From Pelargonium cotyledonis (taxonomy: Eukaryota; Streptophyta; Magnoliopsida; Geraniales; Geraniaceae): DNA of 39,354 nt. The DNA lies in assembly GCA_036897625.1 (NCBI GenBank), contig JAYMTA010000125.1, positions 1 to 39,354 on the forward strand, read 5' to 3'. Positions 12,991-24,415 of the stretch are shown piece after piece; the first letter of the stretch is position 1; every line of letters begins with the position of its first letter. A program made the position numbers and the translations under genes. The notes beneath the pieces were generated by a model, which saw nothing but the letters and a program-made list of their open reading frames with translations, did no database searches and was not told the DNA's origin.

Positions 12991-13927
12991 CATAGTCCCT
13001 CGTTTGTTTGAACCATTTCCTTCTAACAGTGGCCGATTACCTTCTCCCCAGTATGACAGCTCAAAATGTGAAGTTCCTGTGAGTATTTTGGCAGATTCCT
13101 GGGTTTTTTACTCATGGTTGGCAGTCGGCTTTTATGGTTTTGGTTGTAGATCTGAAAAAAACGTGCAGCATGGTTGGTGAAATATATTTGTATCCTCGTT
13201 GCATCTCAACTGTAAAAATGACGGACAAATATAGCGTAGAGCGTGTAAATAGAACTCATCTTCTGTGCATACCAATACCTCCTTGAACAGGGATTTTGTA
13301 TTTTTTGACTCTCAAAGACAAGATCAATGCTATTCTTTCTGCATCCATTATTTGTGATGCCATTGAAGTTCTACTTCTTGCTACTATACCATAGCTATAT
13401 ATTCAAATCATTCATGCTTGAAAAGTGTAAGACAATCAAATTTCAAGAATATTACACATTGTAGTTAAAAAGCCCTCTTTTTCTTTTTAAGGATCTCAGA
13501 AATTAGGAGCGAGGAAAAGACTTTCAATACCTTTTTCGTCGTTTTAATTGAAAGAATTTAGAATAGTAGCATATTGACCATAAATGCCTTGTAGGATAAA
13601 AACTAACGACGATTATTGCCATGTTTTGTACCTAAACTTTGGTGTGAAACTCAGTTTGGTACAGAGTCTTTTATTTTACCCGAGTACATAAACTTTGATT
13701 TTAAATCTTCTCATCCTTTTCCCCATTGCATATATTGAAAGTATTCTTTTTTGCAATATGGACATGGTTTATGCTCAAATTGTTCTTCTGTATATGCTGA
13801 ACATCAAAATGTTTTAATTCTCATAGCCTTGCAGATCCATCTGAACATCTGATACTTGAACTAACATAGACATATAATAAGTAAACTCCATTCCAAGGAA
13901 GTTACATCCATGTCAATTGTGAGATGA
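12991..13927. other. 3' flank of the sorting nexin gene and convergent intergenic DNA
   Basis: The region lies between the stop of the sorting nexin gene (+) and the stop of the convergent Expp1-like gene (-). It is AT-rich, has no supported coding sequence, and should contain both 3' UTRs. I see no transposon ends or structured element. Confidence 0.5.
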
Positions 13928-14800
13928 TCACAGAGAATCAGGAAGCTGGCCAGCTATGGCGTCGCTTACAGTGGAATATAGGTCCGACAGGGAGTTCTCC
14001 CGGAGATTCTTGACCTCGTACCACGAGTTTAGCACTTCCAAGTTCCTGTCTGTGCCCGAAAATGCAAGCTGTATGCGCGGGTTGCAGTTCACAATCCCAC
14101 CGCGCCCTTTGCATTTCGGGCTCTTTACCCCACAGAATTGATTGTCTATGCAAACTTTATTTTTCCCACTGCAATCATCGCATCCGAATTGCTTCCAGTA
14201 CAAGTTTTCAAGGGTACCCGACCTGAACTCAAGGACCTGTAATGCAAGTTTCGAAACAAGTCCATGAAATCCAATACTATTGCAATAACGAGAAAAGAGA
14301 GGAAAATGACATTGATTCTTGGGTTTACCAAAGTGAAACTAGTTATGATATGATTATCATTAGCAACCATTACTGGTGGCGATCTTGCAGCGTACTGTCG
14401 TCCAGCAAACGCCACCATATGCCCGCCGGCCTTAACCTGCGAAGCTCATCAACATCAAGAACAACATAATTTGAAGAAAAAGAAGCAAAACTGGACATAC
14501 CAGATCAAATTCAGTGTTGTTGATGGTGAGGAGGGAGATCTCATCAACATAAGGCCTAAACAGAGCGAGCTGAGCCTTTTTGGCTGGAAGCCCGAGTCGT
14601 TTATCGCAAGGCGAGAGCTGAATCTTGTCGAAAAAGAAGGATTCTTTAGCAGAGAAAGCCATACCAATTGTGAAACCATCCCCTTTTTGAATCACAGCGT
14701 CCGTGCACGGACTGTAAACAGTATTGGTGTCGTACCCATTTGCAATAATTGTCATTGTCCACGCCATCAACACCAGCATCATCGTCACCAATGAATCCAT
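13928..14800 (-). CDS. Expp1-like secreted plant protein (3 exons)
   Basis: Exons on the minus strand: 14800-14501, 14436-14329 and 14236-13928. All introns are GT-AG and phase 0, giving 238 aa. The N-terminus is hydrophobic and ends near residue 22 in a small-residue context just before YDTNTVYSPC, as expected for a signal peptide. The first 100 residues include the LSPCDKRL segment. The last exon holds a cysteine-rich block (GCDDCSGK, CIDNQFCG, KCKGRGG, NCNP) and the conserved end AFSGTDRN...LNSWYEVKNL. From memory these features match a plant family annotated as Expp1 or putative transmembrane proteins with no established biochemical role. It is probably an apoplastic or vacuolar protein stabilised by disulfides. 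The gene model is strong; the function is unknown. Confidence 0.9.
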
Positions 14801-16334
14801 ATTTCAAGTCCTGTATTGTACAAAATAATGTTCTGTGCAAGTGATTGAGCAACAACTACACAAAAGAGAGAGAGAGTGGTGTGGTTTGAGAGATTTCAAG
14901 AAACTGAATTGTGCATTGATTGATTGTTGAATCTTTCTATGACAGAAGTGATCATTCTATTTTGTTTCTTGTGACATTACCATAAAAATTTGAAGGAAAA
15001 AAAATAAAACGGTGGGTGTTTTGATGGAGCTGGCCGACACCCGCGAAACGGTTGCATCGGCTTGGCAGGCGGATCTTGTCCTCTTTTTTGCCTTCCCAAA
15101 TACCGTTATGGAAGTTGTCATTTGTTTTTCAACTACTTCAAATTAATTTTTTTTTATTGTAAGATTGTATGAAACAAATGTAATTTACTAAAGATTCTAT
15201 CCATCAATTTCATATATTGTCCTACAAAGTAATGGAAAATGTGTGGTTTAGCTATCGGTCTAATTTTCTTAATGCTTACGATTTTTTAAAAGAAAAAACA
15301 ATCGTCATAAATTGATTACGTATATTTTGTTTTTTAATAAATAAAAAGAATTTAAGAAGTAATTATGTTACGGTATTTGCGTATAAGTTCGTACATGATA
15401 AACCGTATAATTAAATCAAACAAGTAAAATTACTGGCTTGCATCGTCAACAAAGTAAGAAGGTCGAGCATATCAATGCGACTCATGGTTGGCCTAAGCCC
15501 AAAGCCCCAAACTGCATATGCACCAAACCGCACTAAGGGTAATGTGTAAACCTTAGGGGGTAAAGAATCAGGGTCAACACCTCGCGTTCTGGTCTGCTGA
15601 TTCGGACCGCCAATGGTATCATGGTTGGAGCACTGTTGCTGGGAAAGGTTTACATGTGATCCGACGACATCGAAGTAAATGTAACATTCCTCCTTTCAAG
15701 CATGCAGGAATCTCCCTTTATAATGTTAGCACCGCCCTCATCGCAACAGACTTCGTGGTCACAACATGTTATTGACTGCATACAGTCAACAATATCGCAT
15801 TGAGCCGAGCCTCCATTGGTTGTGTGCAACCGACGCTCATTGCGACTTGTCATCTTGTCTTGATTAAGTCTAAATCACTTATACCTTGTTTCAAACCATC
15901 TTCTCTCTACAAAAATAATCTCATATACACAAAAGTGATAATTTCTTAATTTGGAAGACCTAGTATAAAACAGAAGCTTCATATGCAGCCAAACAAGGCC
16001 TTGTCAAAACTAGGTTTGAAGCACCGAGTCGATCCGAGTTAACTCAACTCTATTCACCAACTCAATAACTCGATCAACTTTTAGGTCAAGTCGATATTGA
16101 TTTAATTTTTTAATTTGAAAATCAGTCTGACTAAAAACCAACAGAAGTGAAAGGGGAGATTAGATCTGAAACTCCAAGAAACAGATCCCATCAGTAGCAG
16201 TTGCTGCAGCAGAAAAGGGTTTTCTTTTTATTCTCATTCAATCAAGATTACCAACGAAATTTTCGTTGTATATGTGATGAAAATTATGCTGTGAATCATT
16301 GCACATGATCTGAAACTTGTTTTTCGGCGGTCTC
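14801..16334. other. Intergenic region between the Expp1-like gene and the first B3 gene
   Basis: 14801-14990 is the probable promoter and leader of the minus-strand gene and includes an AGAGAGAGAG stretch near 14865. The stretch from about 15430 to 15860 is richer in GC than its surroundings. It contains a 67-codon minus-strand reading frame (15853-15650) with a cluster of cysteines. I see no gene-like context for it and consider it more likely old mobile DNA. 16140-16334 should be the leader of the B3 gene, with short upstream ATGs that terminate quickly. Confidence 0.45.
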
Positions 16335-19285
16335 ATGACGACAATGTCGCGACCTTTCTTCCACAAGTTGGTGCTTTCTTCCACCCTCAACGGCCGGCAA
16401 TTGGTAAACCCATAAACCCTTTTTGTATCTGAAATGAAAAAAAAAAATCTGTTTTGTTTTCTGGGTAATTTCTTGAATGCCAAAATTCTGTTTGATTTCC
16501 GAGAAAATTGAATCGGAGGAAATTCTCTGACTGAAAATTTTCTGGGTCCTGTTGGTTATTTGGTTTATGTGTTGCTATTCTAGTGTGTACTTCAAAACTT
16601 AGTAACTAAAGAGGTAATTCAAGTTCTTAGATTTTTCTTTTGTAATTTGATGAAAACCCAGAAGTTTGGTTTGAGTGGGGTAGTATTAGTATCTAGAGGC
16701 ACAATTGAGTGGCTGGTTGTCTTTGATATAAAATTTTGAATTAGTAATGTAGAGAACATAAGAAATTAACAGCTTTTGTTTTCTCTCTTAAGGATTAGGA
16801 ATTGGGATTAAAATGTGTCTGAAATGAGGAGAGAAGAGGAGGAATATAGGGTTAGAGAGTCACATTCTCATTTGTTGTTGCCTTGTTCAAAGTTTGATAT
16901 ATAACTATAAATATTCTGAAAAATTTAGAGGTGGATTTTATATAGACTGCTGTTTGCCGAAAGGGAAATAATGCTCTTCTTCTGTGCTGGCTTATTTTTG
17001 TGACTAAAGCAGGAGGCAATCCACCCCGCATTTCAATTGATCTTCTGTTAGAATGTTTAGCCTCAAAAGATGTGGATAAATTTTAAATTGAGAAATCCCT
17101 AGTCTGATCTTGTATTCATCTTTCTATCAATCTATCCTTAGTCAACTTCCTGAATGATGTATTTTCTCTCAAATCGCACGTCTTTCCCTTCCTTTAATAG
17201 TCGCTCTACCTTACTTATTAGATGTATTACTTTCCATTAAGCTTGTAAAACATATGATATCTCTTTAGTCTTATAACATACTTGGAAGAATTACCCACAT
17301 CTAAAGATGCAAATCTCCATTGTCGCATTGCATGTTTTCAAATATATGATTGGGAATTTACGACTCAATGAGTTAACAAGTGTTTTGTGAAATATGCTAG
17401 ATGATTTCAGTAATGTTTGCATATTGTACTGTTGCTTTGCTAGTTATGTGTAGAATTTCAGAATTTATGCCCTCATTTTTCGTTCGTCATTATTTCTGAG
17501 TTTCATTGGATATGGGTGTTAACTCATAGATTTACATGGAACAAATAAGGAACCATACATCTCCTTCAGAACTTGATATCTTACATGTTCGCACTGAATG
17601 CTATTTCTTCTCTGTTATCTTTTCTCTTTCAATTGGGTTGATGGTGCCTTCTTTTCTGGGAAAACTAGGTTTTTTATTATTCCACCCATAGGGTACTGTA
17701 CATGACAAGCTCAGTTGCGATCATGATAAAAGAGATACCAGCTCTTGTTCCTTATGCTTCTCTTTTTGTTTTAGATCCTTTTCATTGAAGGACATGAGAT
17801 TATTTACCTGTTTGTGACTTAGAAGTAATGATTTTATCTCACATGAATTTTTATTGGAAGAACTAATCATAATTTTATTTTCTTTGAAATGATTTTGGCA
17901 TCTGCAGAGAATACCAGACAGTTTTGTCAAGAAGTTCAGGGGTGAACTTTCCACCGTTGCTAGACTCATTGTTCCCGATGGTCGTGTCTGGCACATAGGT
18001 TTAGGTAGAAATGAGAATAAATTCTGGTTTCAGGATGGTTGGCAGGGTTTTGTAGAATATTACACTATCCGTGTTGGATTCTTCCTAGTCTTTAGATATG
18101 AAGGCAGTTCAACTTTCAGCATTTTCATCTACAACTTGACTTCATCTGAAATAAACTATCAATCGAATGCTCTCCGTAGTACAGGAGAGCCCAACCGTGG
18201 AAAGAACACTCATGTATTTGAGGAAATGGAAGATGATGACTCTGCTGGCAACTTGGGTTTCTCACCACCGTGCCGGACTCCCAATTCAATGACTAATAAG
18301 GTCTTTGACAAACGTGTAGATGGTCAAGTGACATTCAACAAAAATTTCAATCCTCCACTTAAGAATTTGTTGAATGGATCTAACTCCCAAAATTGCATAA
18401 TAAGGCCCACTGAAGGTATCCTCCATCCGCCAAATGCTACGAATAATTTTGTTGCAAATCAGTCTACTTATGATACAGGCTTCCAATTCAACGAAATGAC
18501 CTTAAGGCTCCTGCAGGTGAAATGAAATTGCATAGTTCCAGTGATGACATACAGCGAATAAAGAAAACCATAAGAAAAAAACGAAAAATTGATCCAGGTA
18601 AGATCCTTTAATTCAAATTGTTTTTCGTACATCAGAACCATGAGATCAGATTATCTTATCAGCATTTCAATAAAAGTGCAGATAAGCAGGAGCCACCAGC
18701 TGATCTGGAAGATGAAGTTGACACACGCTTCAGATTTTACGAAAGTGCTTCTGCTAGAAAAAGAACTGTGACATCGGAAGAAAGAGAAAGAGCTCTTAAT
18801 GCAGCCAAAATGTTTGAGCCGTCTAATCCTTTCTGCAGGGTGGTCCTCCGACCATCCTATTTATATAGGGGATGTATAATGGTAAGCTGGGAATGCTTCT
18901 TGTGCTACACTTGCTTTTTCAATTTTTATTTTATAGCATTATTAGCTTGAAATACAATTGTGTGTGCACTGTGCAGTATTTGCCGTCTTGCTTTGCTGAA
19001 AAGAATCTGAATGGGGTTTCGGGGTTCATCAAACTTCAACTTTCTGATGGGAAACAGTGGCCTGTTCGATGTCTATATAAAGGAGGTAGAGCTAAATTAA
19101 GCCAAGGATGGTATGAGTTTTCATTGGAGAATAATTTGGGCGAAGGAGATGTTTGTGTCTTTGAGCTTCTCAGAATGAAGGAGGTTGTGCTGAAAGTTAC
19201 AGCATTTCGTATCATTCAAGATGCCAGATTTGCAAACCACCCTGTGCAGCAAAATGTCAGTCAAACTAAACTTCTTAGAAATTAA
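16335..19285 (+). CDS. REM16/Os11g0197600-like two-B3-domain factor, apparent frameshift
   Basis: Exons: 16335-16403, 17908-18597, 18682-18881 and 18977-19285. They match the paralogue at 21177-23290 exon for exon. The first B3 domain spans the exon 1/2 junction (FFHKLVLSS, then [29 protein letters not shown]). The second B3 domain is in exons 3 and 4 ([19 protein letters not shown], then [28 protein letters not shown]). An NLS-like stretch (RKKRKID) ends exon 2. Exon 2 is one base short of frame: the upstream frame stops at 18523-18525, while the conserved NLS and second B3 are in another frame. The shift maps to about 18473-18522. As it stands the protein ends at about 228 aa; without the shift it would be about 422 aa. 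The start is the first ATG after an in-frame stop, and the MTTMS context leaves a second ATG possible. B3 proteins bind DNA in the nucleus; the targets are unknown. Confidence 0.85.
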
Positions 19286-21176
19286 TGGTTGGTAATTCTC
19301 AAAAGGATTAGCACTGTGCAGTTGCTTTTCACTTTTCATTTGGCCAGTTATTGTTCCGATTCTTCATCTTAGATTTAGATGTCATTACACTTTACATTCC
19401 GATTAGTTTGGTTTTTATTTTTGTTGTACAAAATCTTATTTCATGGCTAGCACTGTACATAGATTGTTCAATAAATTCAGTATCAAACTGGATCGGGAGG
19501 ATAATGGGCACAAGTTGGCATTCTTTTTGTTTAATTTCTTGATTTTTTTGTTCCATTTACTTGTGTTTTCTTCTTTAATTTCAAATTATTCTGTCTCTAA
19601 AAGTATCATTGTATATTATATTTAACTGTTCAACTTTTCTCTTGCAGGTTTCATTCATCATGGACAAGTATGCTCAAGTTAATAATAACTTGAACAGCAT
19701 GTATGTGCAAAAATTTACTTAGGAGAGAGCCTCAGGAAAGCTGCTGTTCCCATCTTCAATGTAACAACAATTTGATTCCTCAGTCTGAGTTGGTGTTATG
19801 GAAGACATTGGAAGTGAACAAAAGAAATTTACTGTGTTGAGGAACCATAAGAATTTTTGTACATTACCTACCCAGCAATGCATCAGCTACAGAGACGTAC
19901 AGTATATTTACGCAAGGTTGTTGGAGTAGCAAATGTTGTGGCACTATTTATATCTGATGAATTCTAGTTATTTCTTCATTTTTAGATTAAAGAAAAAAGA
20001 TTACTGGAAAACTGACCATTGCACAGCTGGGCACTGACTGGTTCATTTAGAAATGCATGGAATGATGAATTTGGTCATGGTTATTGCTTCAGTTAAAACA
20101 AAAATTACAGATCACAATAAATGTCATTTACACCTCTAATTGATGATCAGAAAATGAGATTTGTACAAAAAAGGAAACTGTTGAATTGCAATGGGCCAAG
20201 AAGAAGACCCTATTGTTCTGCAAATTAAATGCAGCTCCAATATTGGGTCCCATAGGAAGGAGGTCCCACTCTTTGTGGCCCAAAGAAACTGGTACTAACC
20301 ACAAGAAACCCTAAAACAAAAAGTTATCAAAGAAACATAAAGAGATTATAAAAAGTTATTTCTCTCTGGAAACTCTAGGTGCCGCCGCTCCTAGTTCTTC
20401 ATCTACGTTCTTCCTTTGAGTCACGTCGTTTTTGATGCTGATCGGCGGTGGCTCAACTTCGTTAACATACAAGTGGGTGTTGTCTTTTCTAGTTAGTAAT
20501 CGGGTTTCTTGTTTGGAGAGTGTTGGTTCTTTGTTTTTTCTGTTCGTGTTTCGGTTTGCAGTGGCCCCCGTGGTACGACCAGGTCATGGGCAAGGCAGTT
20601 TCAAGTGGTCTGGTCCGGAAAGATTCCACGATCTCGGGGTAGAATCAGGTTTCGAGATGCGCGTGTAGTAGGTGATCTAATTCAATTAAGGAGGAGAAGA
20701 TGAAAAGTCCGGCACGTTCGACATTGCAGGACAGATTGGGAAGAAGAAGGTTTGTCTCAGGACCCAAATTTGATTAAGGCGACTGTATGGCTTCTACGCG
20801 AATATGGTTCTTGCCATTGCGCTTCTATGCTTTAGTTAGGTTCCTTTGTTTTTTCTCGTTATATCGTTTGGGTTTATTCAATAAAATGGGCTTTGCACGC
20901 AGAAGAAAAAGTTAGCAAAGAGAATTGGTCAAGACTAATTCCATATTAGCCAAAAATAATAAAAGCTGAAGAAAAACAAGAAAAACCAAAAAGAAAAAAA
21001 AAAAGTAGGGAAATGGGGGCCCACAGAGCATGTGGTCCTCACTTACACAGTCACACCTAGTTGGTGCATCCCAAAAATACTTCCTTTATTATAGATATAT
21101 AGTCCACGACAAGCACAAAGGCAAATGGTTTGGTTGATCATCCCATGAGCTCTGGCCTTTTGCCTCTTCTCCAACA
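19286..21176. other. Region between the first and second B3 genes
   Basis: It contains a possible extra 3' exon of the first B3 gene (acceptor CTTGCAG ending at 19647; continuation to a TAG near 19720). It also holds a probable inserted element at 20336-20905 and, from about 20910, the promoter and leader of the second B3 gene. No independent coding sequence is supported. Confidence 0.5.
20336..20905 (+). mobile_element. Candidate non-LTR retroelement remnant or retro-insertion
   Basis: The segment is distinctly richer in G and C than the flanks. It begins near CTCTAGGTGCCGCCGCTCCT, a style seen at plant LINE 5' ends, and finishes near TTCAATAAAATGGGCTTTGC. It lies between near-identical 18-bp direct repeats (20318-20335 and 20906-20923, 16 of 18 matching), which look like a decayed target-site duplication. 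No reverse transcriptase or endonuclease frame is present, so if LINE-derived it is internally deleted. A non-coding gene or processed transcript is an alternative. Confidence 0.4.
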
Positions 21177-23290
21177 ATGTCACAGCCTGGGGCTGCCACT
21201 ACTTCTTGCATTTTCTACAAGTTGATTGTGCCCTCTATTATCCATGACAAGAAACTGGTATCTTCACTGCCCATCTTCTTCTTTTTATCATTCTACTTCC
21301 GTGAAAGTTTCTAAAACTCTATTGGGTTGTCTGGGAAAATTGGGGAAATTTTAAAAAAATTGATGCTTTTGAACTTGTGTGGATTTGGATGGGAGAAAAC
21401 CAACGAACCCAGATAGATTAGGAGCTCAAAAGCCCTTTCAAATTTCTGAAAATTCATTAGTGAATCTTTGCTATGCTGAGTACTAAGGGAAGATTGAGAT
21501 TGTTCATGAGTATTGAAATAGAGAAAATACTGATATTTTGTTGATTTTCTTCTCTTTGCTTAGTGGGTCTTGCTTTTAACCCTTTATTTTTCTTTTTCTT
21601 TCTTTTAGGTTTAGAGTGATTTTCTATCCTTTTATGGGATTTTCTTTTCTTTTTTCTTCTTTCTTTCGGCATGAGTGGCTTCACTTTTTTTTTTTCTCCT
21701 TTTAGGTTTAGAGTGATTTTCTATCCTTTTATGGGATTTTCTTTTCTTTTTTCTTCTTTCTTTAGGCATGAGTGGCTTCACTTTTTTTTTTCTCCGGTCA
21801 TCTGAATATTGCAAATAATCTGCTAGTGGTTTGAAATTTGCAATCCTTTAATTCCTTTTGTTTTACCAGCATAATGAATTCATGATATGTGATAAGGTTT
21901 ATGTTACCATTGATGGGCTGACATGCTAGGGTTTAGAATAACTTAGATTTATGTTCACACAGAGGATCCCGGAAAAGTTTGTGAGAAGCTTTGGCGATGA
22001 GCTTTCTGCTGTTGCTAGAATAACTGTACCCAATGGTCGTATCTGGCTTGTGGGGTTAAGAAAAGATGGCACCAAGATATGGTTTTACAATGGCTGGCAG
22101 GACTTTGTGGAGCATTACTCTATCTGTGTTGGCTACATTTTGGTCTTCAAATATGAAGGGCATTCAAATTTCAAAGTTCATGTGTTTAATCTGACTACTT
22201 CCGAGCTGAATTATCAAGCCAAGGCCCGTAATAGTTGTGAAGAGCCCAGTTATGGACAGCATTATCATGTATTTGAAGAAATGGAAGATGACGACTCTGT
22301 TGAGAATTTTGAATCCTCTCCTATTTGCCCAGCCCCCATTTCTATTGTAAGCAAGTCTCGTGATGGAAGAGTAGATCAGCTGACTCTTGGCATGAGTTAC
22401 AACTCTCCAGCGGCACATAATATGTTAAATGATTCTAAACTTAAGAACTCTAACAATTGGGATGGTGAAGAGAAATGGCATCTACCGAAGGTTGGTAATT
22501 CACGCGGGGCAACAATCCAGTTCAATGGAAGTGGATCCAAACCGAATCGTACAAGTGAACAAATACAAAGAACGAAAAAGACCCCACGAAAGCGGAAAAT
22601 TGATACCAGTAAGCGCTATAGACTCACATTCTCTTTCATATTGCTGCGACCAAGAAATAATTACTAACCAGTAACTCAATCAAAGTGCAGATGGTCAGGG
22701 GTCAGCAGCTCAACTCAGAGGGGAAGCAGATATGCATTTTGTACTTAACAATCGAGTCCCGGGTCCTGAAAATAAGAGAATAGTGACAGCTGAAGAAAGA
22801 GAAAGGACCCTTAGTGCAGCCAAAGCATTTGAACCCGCTAACCCTTTCTGTAGGGTTGTATTGCGACCATCTTATCTGTATAGGGGGTGTATTATGGTGA
22901 GCCATGTATTTTAATGGCAATATTTGATTTCATGTCATAATGTTGTTCTGCTTAGCGTATGATGTGACTATTTTTCTTGTGCAGTATTTGCCATCCTGCT
23001 TTGCTGGAAAGCATCTAAGTGGGGTTTCAGGTTTCATCAAACTTCAAGATTCTACTGGGAAGCAGTGGCCTGTCCGGTACCTTTATAGAGGAGGAGGAGC
23101 TAGGTTAGGGCGGGGATGGTACGATTTCTCATTGGGAAACAATTTGGAGGAAGGAGATGTTTGTGTCTTTGAGGTGATCAACTTGTACGATGTAGTGCTG
23201 AAAGTTTCCATATTTCGTGTCATTGGAGACACCACGCGGGTGAACCAACCTGCTCAGTATAATGCTGCACCTAAATCAATTAGATTCTAA
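21177..23290 (+). CDS. REM16/Os11g0197600-like two-B3-domain transcription factor
   Basis: Exons: 21177-21257, 21963-22608, 22691-22896 and 22985-23290. All introns are GT-AG (phases 0, 1, 0), giving an intact protein of 412 aa. The first B3 domain is at about residues 13-108 ([53 protein letters not shown]). The linker holds an acidic [10 protein letters not shown] motif and an NLS-like PRKRKID. The second B3 domain is at about 293-390 ([52 protein letters not shown]). It is a nuclear DNA-binding protein of the REM class, a group often expressed in meristems and reproductive tissue; the actual targets are unknown. It is the closest relative of the gene at 16335 and probably arose with it by tandem duplication. 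The ATG chosen matches the start position of the paralogue. Confidence 0.93.
21602..21795. repeat. Tandem duplication, 2 x about 97 bp, in intron 1 of the second B3 gene
   Basis: The block starting CTTTTAGGTTTAGAGTGATT at 21602 recurs at 21699. It continues nearly identically through the ATGAGTGGCTTCAC segment and a poly-T tract. The copies differ by very few bases, mainly CGGC versus AGGC and T-run length, so the duplication is recent. The whole tract is T-rich on the transcribed strand. Confidence 0.9.
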
Positions 23291-23819
23291 TTGATCAGTT
23301 TCCATATTGCTATACCTAGGTATGTTTTCCATTTTGGAGTGCTGGCTTCTTCTTATGGAAATTTATATGCCAAGTGTCTATAAGCTTCACTCCAAAGCTT
23401 GAACTTTCGTTAGTAGTTATATACAAAATTATCTTGGTTAGGACTGTAAATAGGTTCTCGGACCAGAAATGTGAATTTTGTTTTAAGTTTTCGTTAGCTC
23501 TTCAGTTTGATGTTGTCACTATATGCTGCTTTGAACTTTGTAGAAAGAATGAGTTGACATGTGTAGAGGTCGTGTGGTTTTATGGTTATCTTCAGGAAAG
23601 GATAAATGTATGCCGGGACATTATTTTACATTTGAAATACTTGACATGGTTAGATCTTGCCGAATGAGGAGAAGCTGGTTCTCAGGTTTCCCAATCCTGG
23701 TGTGTCACAGTGTAGTCCTTTTTGTTGCTCAGAGAATTGTGTTTTTTCATTTGTTTCTGCATAAGCATTTTGGTGTGATCATGAAGTACAACCTTGGTTG
23801 AATTTCAAAGGACTCGGAT

Positions 23820-23965
23820 TTTACATGGGTCATTTATATGTGCAACCAATTTAAGTGCATATACAAAATAAAACTAGTGGTATTATGAAAGTTTTACATG
23901 GGTCATTTATATGTGCAACCAATTTAAGTGCATATACAAAATAAAACTTGTTATATTATGAAAGT
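23820..23965. repeat. Tandem duplication, 2 x 73 bp
   Basis: TTACATGGGTCATTTATATG begins at 23821 and again at 23894. The two 73-bp units match almost perfectly through the ACAAAATAAAACT segment and TATTATGAAAG. This is a recent local duplication in intergenic DNA. Confidence 0.93.
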
Positions 23966-24168
23966 TTTGATTTTGTTCAATGGGGGCACGTATTTATTTA
24001 TAATAAAAGTAAGTGAGCATTAGTCAACTAATACAGAATTTATATCATTTGCATGAAGTTACCTCAAGAAACAACAAAATTTAAGCCAATTTTGTTATGG
24101 TACAAACAAAGTTAAGTCAATGAAGAGCATCAACAATAAATGAACAAGCATAATTTTTGTAAAGTCAC

Positions 24169-24415
24169 TAACAGTTCAGTTGAAACACCCAACTCTCATC
24201 AGAGAAATGTGAAGAGTAGGTGACGTTAGAAACATATCCGAAACTTATAACCAGCAGAACCAAGTTTAAGAATCATTATAAGTATAATATAAATTGACAC
24301 GCATTATTTTGTTCGAGTGTGCGCCATTAACAGTTCGGTTGAAACTCTTCAATTCTTATAAGAGGAATGTGTATAAATGGTGTTAGAAACAGATTCACAA
24401 CTAGAAGAGGCCTTG
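24169..24415. repeat. Diverged direct repeat, offset about 160 bp
   Basis: The block around 24170-24255 (TAACAGTTCAGTTGAAAC..., GAGAAATGTG..., GTTAGAAACA) recurs at about 24329-24410 (TAACAGTTCGGTTGAAAC..., GAGGAATGTG..., GTTAGAAACAGA). Order is kept but many substitutions separate the copies. It could be an old tandem duplication or two relics of one mobile element. Confidence 0.6.

Noticed and set aside
21457-21814. Lys/Arg-rich minus-strand frames
   Set aside because: They are reverse readings of the T-rich tandem duplication in a B3 intron.
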